From NCBI GenBank assembly GCA_000934455.1, contig KN884878.1, forward strand, positions 3,942-28,869: 24,928 nt of DNA, given 5' to 3'. This document shows, piece after piece, positions 19,593-24,928 of this stretch. The position numbers and the translations under genes are program-made. The notes beneath the pieces were generated by a model. The model made no database searches. It worked only from the letters and a program-made list of their open reading frames with translations, and was not told the origin of the DNA. Source of the stretch: Apostichopus parvimensis (taxonomy: Eukaryota; Echinodermata; Holothuroidea; Aspidochirotida; Stichopodidae). How positions within the stretch are numbered: position 1 is the first letter of the stretch; every line of letters begins with the position of its first letter.

Positions 19593-19880
19593 CGTCATCT
19601 GACATTTAATGACGGTAACACTGTATAATCATCATCTGACATTTAATGACGGTAACACTGTAGAATCATCATCTGACATTTAATGACGGTAACACTGTAG
19701 AATCGTCATCTGACATTTAATGACGGTAACACTGTAGAATCGTCATCTGACATTTAATGACGGTAACACTGTAGAATCGTCATCTGACATTTAATGACGG
19801 TAACACTGTAGAATCGTCATCTGACATTTAATGACGGTAACACTGTAGAATCATCATCTGAAACTTAATGATGCTAATAT
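19593..19880. repeat. 37-bp minisatellite, about eight copies
   Basis: CATCTGACATTTAATGACGG recurs at 19596, 19633, 19670, 19707, 19744, 19781 and 19818 with an exact 37-base period, and a decayed eighth copy lies at 19855. Each unit carries a small inverted repeat, CGTCAT then ATGACG over ten bases, so a single strand can form a row of short hairpins. The last unit degenerates into ATATATAT sequence. Confidence 0.95.
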
Positions 19881-20784
19881 ATATATTTTTACTATGTAAC
19901 AATGATGATGACTTTTAGGATATTTTTCTTTTTTCAGTTCCTTTCATAGTTGATACCTGTGGAACATGGTTTTTGCAAAGAAATGAATGAACAAAGGATT
20001 TACTATAGGAAATTTTTAAAATCTAGCTTCTTTGAAGTCTTTTGAACTAGTAACGAAGTATGATCTGCACATCAGCAGAGTGAAATGAAACACTCGTTAA
20101 AGCATCTTGTTGAGAGGGGAGGGGGGTGTTGAAGGCTGACATTGCAGTGTTTGCTGTAACGATTCATAACATCTGACTGACCTTCTAGTATTTAAATATC
20201 TATCCGTTTCTTTAATTAGCATTTCTGTGACTGTGTGTCTGAAAGGAAGGATATATTAATCGCATCTTAACATTGAGAACAGTGATATCATCATTACAAG
20301 ATATAAACTTGTAACTGGTTTATCTTCTTTTCACGTCTGTTATCAATCTTTCCTCCCTGATGAGAAACAAGGTACAATACTCTTCTGTCTTATTTCTATG
20401 TTCCGCAGTAATAAACACCTCCTTGCCTGTTACTAAATTACTGTTACTAATTAACAGGAACATGGGTATGTGTCTCTCTTACCTCTTATCTTGGTAGATT
20501 CCCATCATCGTCACAGGCCTAGAAGAAAGATAAATATTATTTTCATGACATGTTGAAATTGTGTTTCAGGGAAATATAATAAGGCGAAGTAAAAAACATA
20601 TTAGTTAGAATGATATCGAAGTAACCTATTCCTGGCAGGTAAACGCACATCTGCATTGAGCACACTAAAGTCAATATAGGAGACTCGTCAAGTATTGTTA
20701 GATGCACGGACTTAATAACATGATACATGTATCAGCTTTACAGGGAAGACCAAATTAGTTTAACACCCGTCATCTAACACTGAG

Positions 20785-20812
20785 TGACGTCATAAAACAA
20801 TGAGTGACGTCA
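20785..20812. promoter_or_regulatory. Tandem perfect CRE/ATF palindromes
   Basis: TGACGTCA occurs at 20785-20792 and 20805-20812, each within the longer repeat TGAGTGACGTCATAA. Centres are 20 bases apart, about two helical turns, so dimers would lie on the same face. CREB/ATF-family proteins bind this palindrome. An ATG in strong Kozak context (AAACCATGG, ATG at 20852) follows 40 bases later but opens only 17 codons, so no gene is claimed. Binding is not shown by sequence alone. Confidence 0.5.
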
Positions 20813-21539
20813 TAATTGTGAACTTCTCACTGAGATGATCAGATGGAAACCATGGACGACAGAGAAGATGACCAGAAGGGAAAAGAAGGCAGTATTCAAA
20901 GATAGAATTATTTATACAATCCTCGTGGTTGAATCGATGGAATGTACAAACAATGCAAAATATTAAATATCACACGAAGCAGTAAATAGGTTACTCCCGT
21001 CCCTCTCCCTCCCCACCGCCCCTAATCCATCTTACATGATATGTTGATATCGTTTAGCTAACCCTTAACGATATTCATGAATTTTTGGGAGATACGGTTG
21101 AAAAATAAAATCTCAAAGTGGAGTAACAAGGACAGAAAACGATAATTAATAGTAAACAAGTGTTGATCTATTCTTGTTGAAAAATGTCATGAAATATCAT
21201 AAAATTTTATCATCCCCTCAATAGTGTTTTTCTTCTTAATTTGCCGTGTCACGTGCTTATTTGTATTTGAAATTTGTAAGAAAATTATTTCATGAATAAA
21301 TATTTCTATCCTTGCTTTGATCCTGTAGTCAATTGAAACATTGCAACAGTACGTATTGCAATTATTTCTTTAATAAAAAATATGTACGTTATTTCCCAAT
21401 ACATTGCCTTAAATTTAAATGAGTTTGTTGAAATACTATACATTATACACTACACAAAACTATTATATGTAGTTTTCATATCACTAGGCACTTAAACAGA
21501 TGCATTTTTAAGTTGTATAGTTTCCCTATTTTTAGTTAC
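20813..21539. other. AT-rich stretch without recognised content
   Basis: Apart from the short frame at 20852-20905 and a C-rich patch near 21000-21020 nothing is recognisable. Confidence 0.45.
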
Positions 21540-22126
21540 CCTGGGCATTTGTCGGTTGCGACCTCAACTGGGAGGTTTGTAGCAAGTTATATTCGCTTAC
21601 TTTGGAAGGACTTGTCTTGAGACCTTCGCAACGTGTAAAATTTTACTTGCAGCTTGCATTCACTGTTTAAGTCATTTAGCTATTCTAGTTCATTTGTACC
21701 GCGTAGAACTTCGGCGCTTTTATCTTTATTTGTTCGGGCATTGCCCCGCATGTGTGACTACTGCTCTGCGAGCTCTTTTTTCGGTTGTTTAATCTGTCAC
21801 CTTCGGTCCATGCAGCTTCGCGGGTTATTCAGTTGATTATATTAATGTAGCCTAGCACAGCAGCTGCTCGTAAGTTAATAAGCCTAGGCGTCCTACAAAT
21901 ACCAATACAGTATACTACTACTGACATTTTATTCGACACAACTGATCGGAACTTTCCACTACAGCTTTGCGTAAATATTCTAACGCCACCGATTGGAACT
22001 GAGATTGGTCTGCAGTGTTATTATTACCTTTTCGTATTGGAAGACAGCTTACTTTTTCTTATTGAAGGACTGTTAACTGCTAGTTCTAATACTATTTTGA
22101 ACACCAACTTAATGCTGACCTGTAGT
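21540..22126 (+). other. CpG-richer segment, possible promoter/first exon or solo LTR
   Basis: Between about 21555 and 21835 CG dinucleotides are clearly commoner than in the AT-rich flanks (for example GGTTGCGACC, ACCGCGTAG, TTCGGCGC, TTCGCGGG). A 60-codon frame here has no family resemblance. Past the hAT insertion the same strand reaches AGATCAGAG|gtgagt at 22996, a good 5' splice site. An unmethylated promoter with a noncoding first exon is one reading; a decayed retroelement LTR is another. I cannot decide. Confidence 0.3.
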
Positions 22127-22947
22127 CAGGTGGCGGACTGGCCACACGGGCATTTGGGCAATGTCAGGTGGGCCGATGAGCCTGTAAAATTTACAGCCAA
22201 TTTTCACAGTAGTTAATAGAATACAGACGGGCTGTGTAGAAATAAATTTTAACTGTGGGAATCAGCATTAGCAGAGAATACAGATTTCATTAATCTGCAC
22301 CTCGTCCTCCAGAAAACGAAGTAAAAAAGGTAAAATCTTATTAGATTATTTGGATATTACTCGGTAGCTAATTCCTGAGAGATTATGTATGAATAAAAAT
22401 GACCCACATCAGTAGGGTGTTTGGTTATCAAAATTAGACGAATGTTAGTCGTCGACGAACATCTTGAGGCGTTCATGTTGATGTCTGTGGAAAAAAAGAT
22501 CTTGGCCAAACTTGACACTAAAAATATCATTAATGGTGTGGCTGCCAGAAGCAGCGAACTGCGCAGGCTCCTACTCTCGTTGACATGACATGTGCTCGTG
22601 TTATTGAACATATATGTTTTAGTGAATTTTATTTAGGTTGTTTTCCATTCTTTGAAGCATGTTGTCACATAATGCTTGAAAAACTAAATATAATCCAGTC
22701 TAAGACATATATTTTTATCTATTTTTGTTTACGTTTTTGACTTTCCTCAGTTTAATCAAGTGTTGCTTCTGGAAAATTATATTTATCGCACCATTTTGCA
22801 TCTAGGCATTCCTTAACTTAAAAAAATCCCTCCCTTTAACCCCCCCCCCCCAGGAAGGCGATCACCATGTAAGTACCATATCAATAAACAATGGCCCGGT
22901 CTAGGTAAAAAATGCCCGGGCCGGTTTAAAGACCCAGTCCGCCCCTG
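22127..22947 (+). mobile_element. Internally deleted hAT transposon, 821 bp, with 8-bp target-site duplication
   Basis: The left end is CAGGTGGCGGACTGG; the right end read inward is CAGGGGCGGACTGG, equal but for one extra base. The flanks are identical 8-mers, CCTGTAGT at 22119-22126 and 22948-22955. Removing the element restores one continuous sequence with a single copy of the 8-mer. Inner end sequences also match (cgggcattt near 22147; its complement near 22910). It contains the last part of a transposase gene, so it derives from an autonomous copy by internal deletion. A run of 12 C at 22840-22851 lies near the right end. Confidence 0.94.
22403..22588 (+). pseudogene. hAT transposase C-terminal remnant
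   Basis: An open frame bounded by a stop at 22400 and TGA at 22586-22588 gives about 61 codons. It includes KIRRMLVV, then EAFMLMSVEKKIL and SSELRRLLL. The 'H-L-E-A-F-M-L-M-S-x-E-K' string with a following helix is typical of the extreme C-terminus of hAT transposases of the ZMYM/KRBA-like group, after the dimerisation region. Strand and position agree with the element around it. The DDE catalytic region and zinc finger are absent, so no activity is expected. The longer frame on the opposite strand (22357-22611) is its shadow. Confidence 0.75.
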
Positions 22948-22955
22948 CCTGTAGT

Positions 22956-24746
22956 GTAACACAAGACGAACATATCAAGAAAGCAAGATCAGAGGTGAGT
23001 GTATTGATTTCGTAATACTACCTCTGATTGAGAAAACATCAGCTCTAAAGGTCAATATATAACCTGAGATGCAAATTAGGGGAGTGGTCAATACATGTGA
23101 TATATTTACATAGTAAAGTTTTACCTAAAAACAAGATCTGTCCTTTCATTATATATAAACCTGCTTAGACTCACACACTTATGTCAGTCACGTATACACT
23201 AATATGGATAAATGATAATTTAAGCAAGTGATTATTCAAATCCCCTGAAGCTTTTCAAGGAACAATATTAAATTATTAGCAAGATTTAATTCAAATGGAG
23301 ATCACCACAATTGACAATTCAAGTTACAGATTCAAAATCAAATGTGATGTTTCAGTTAAAGCATTGCTTGTACCATTTTGATCGCGAGGGATAATTCGAT
23401 CATCAAAAACGGTGTATCAAAAAGATAAAATCAGATTAATAGTTCTCAAAATTGTAATCTGCAATATTTACAGTTCTTTTGTTAACTAATCATTCCTTTA
23501 AGCATTTTTATTGGCCAATTCCTATTGTATTGAGAAGACATGAACTATTCGTATGGAGCCCCCATTTTAGCCTGCACGTAAGGATATTTTAGTTTAATCC
23601 AACAGATATTCACATAACCGTCATATCTTGCCCCCAAAAATGGAATAAAGACATTCAGAAACTATTTTGTTTGCATTGCTTTAAAGTTTATTCAACCAGA
23701 ATAACTTGAATCCTTTTTGAGATTAATTTTAGAAACATAAGTTTTCAAGTATTAATTAACCTTTCCTTTCTTATCTTTAGGTTCGTATTGATGTACATAT
23801 TTCTATATTTTGGTATATTTTGGTTCTCCTGTTTATACATATTTTATATCTATACTGGTGATAACGGAAATGAAATGAACAATATATGCGACTTTTCAAT
23901 AGATTCGAGTTAGATATTTCTTACCGAAGTAAGTGTACATTTTATTTGTTAAACTGTATAGCAACATTATCGTAGGAACTATGAATCTAATCGCTTGTAA
24001 TTAGCCTCAGCAGGTGATGAGAATAGAAGAAAATCCAGCCCCAATTATTACATGTATAATAAGATGAAGCTAGTATATGATGATATGTTATGAAAATGTA
24101 ATGGTCTAATTTAAGTTCCGATGCTGATTAAAAAGCAACACGTTTTTCATGAGTTCAAGCATCTATCCGAGTTTAACTTTTGAGTGATATTTGATGGCGA
24201 TTAAGTTGATACTGTAAGCGAAACCAGCTATGTTAATGCTACATTCATTGAGTTAGTCTTGTCATCAAACCACTGCTTTAAACGGATCATCCAGCTTGTC
24301 CAAAGGAGAGTCTACTGTACATCTAGATGCTTTTAACAAAATGCAAAAAGCAATATACGGCAAAGAAAAATTTTGATATACGTGATATAGTATATCGTGA
24401 AAACAATCAGGTTCATGTGCGAGGTCTGTTTGAACACTGTGTTCGTATACAGCGACACAAAATACATGTCTAGTTCTTTGGTTACCATGGAATCTAGACA
24501 ACAGAACGAAGCAGTTGAATAGTTGAATAATACCCCCCCCATCTCTCCCCCCACATACTGATTGGTATCATGGTTTTGTTGTGTAAATGTGCATGGAAAA
24601 AGATTTAATCACAGCTTCACCGAATCATTGAGTAATAATTTACTCCACGGAGCAAACTTGGTGCCACTAACAAAATATTAGCACCATCTTTAAAAGTTAT
24701 TTGAATAACAATTCATAAATGCCTAAGCCAACTTTCTGTATACTGG
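22956..24746. other. AT-rich stretch without a recognised gene
   Basis: The first 40 bases continue the sequence interrupted by the hAT element and end in the donor-like AGAG|gtgagt at 22996. After that I see only AT-rich DNA. Overlapping - strand frames of 73 and 78 codons at 24265-24554 have no family resemblance. C-rich runs lie at 24533-24551. Confidence 0.45.
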
Positions 24747-24775
24747 ACCAGTCTCGAATGCGATTCGAGACTGGT
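24747..24775. other. Perfect 13-bp hairpin with three-base loop
   Basis: ACCAGTCTCGAAT at 24747-24759 is followed by GCG and then by its exact complement at 24763-24775. It is the tightest inverted repeat in the window. It is too short for a microRNA precursor, has no T run after it, and no element ends were found around it. Confidence 0.9.
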
Positions 24776-24928
24776 AGAGCATTTAGAGAGGAGAATTGCT
24801 TCAGGATCGAAATGTAAGACAAACACTGGTTTGTTGCCGTGGCAATCATGAAGTCATAATTAATAGAAATGAAGACATGGTGTAACGTTGCCATGAGTAT
24901 ATGCAAATATGTTTATGGGCAAAGAAAT

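Noticed and set aside
24265..24554. Two overlapping - strand frames of 78 and 73 codons
   Set aside because: They overlap each other in different frames and match nothing I recognise.

Overview
The window looks like AT-rich nuclear DNA from an invertebrate animal. The evidence is one spliced gene with GT-AG introns, long gene-poor stretches, minisatellites, a tRNA-derived SINE, hAT-type DNA transposons with 8-bp target-site duplications, and a broken tyrosine recombinase of the DIRS-like retrotransposon kind. The YR type, the SINE tail and the AGGTCA-rich dispersed repeats fit a marine deuterostome, most likely an echinoderm. That assignment is inference, not proof.

Region 1 (1 to about 7.5 kb) holds the 3' end of one real gene on the + strand, a PLEKHF/phafin-type PH-FYVE protein. 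Three coding exons can be joined in frame: 133-271 (C-terminal two thirds of the FYVE zinc finger), 939-1039 (Ser/Asp/Glu-rich acidic tail) and 5319-5351 (last ten residues and stop). The PH domain and the first FYVE cysteines lie upstream, outside the window. The first visible intron (272-938) is almost filled by nineteen gapless 31-bp units. Each unit looks like a 3' splice site, and the genuine acceptor at 938 sits in the same 31-bp register. The second intron (1040-5318) carries a 323-bp hAT MITE, several local duplications and an AGGTCA-containing dispersed repeat. The 3' UTR and downstream DNA follow.

Region 2 (about 8.1-12.6 kb) is a composite of mobile DNA that differs in base composition from its surroundings. 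It holds a GC-rich block (8.65-9.78 kb) with Arg/Ser/Pro-rich open frames and internal repeats, a 21-A tract, a 116-bp tandem duplication, a tRNA-derived SINE (about 10.72-10.93 kb), a frameshifted DIRS-like tyrosine recombinase (11.2-12.26 kb) and a 53-bp inverted repeat with nested direct repeats (12.28-12.62 kb) that resembles DIRS terminal or internal complementary regions. No reverse transcriptase was seen, so this is at best a deleted, dead element.

Region 3 (12.6-24.9 kb) is AT-rich with no convincing protein gene. It contains an old ~250-bp tandem duplication, a 37-bp minisatellite with a small hairpin in each unit (19.6-19.9 kb), a pair of perfect CRE palindromes (20.79-20.81 kb), a CpG-richer segment (21.54-21.84 kb), an 821-bp hAT element with a recognisable transposase C-terminal remnant (22.13-22.95 kb) and several perfect short hairpins.

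The strongest candidate for something undescribed is the splice-site-like minisatellite in the phafin intron. It appears to be an amplification of the intron's own 3' splice region, placed directly in front of the acceptor that must be used.
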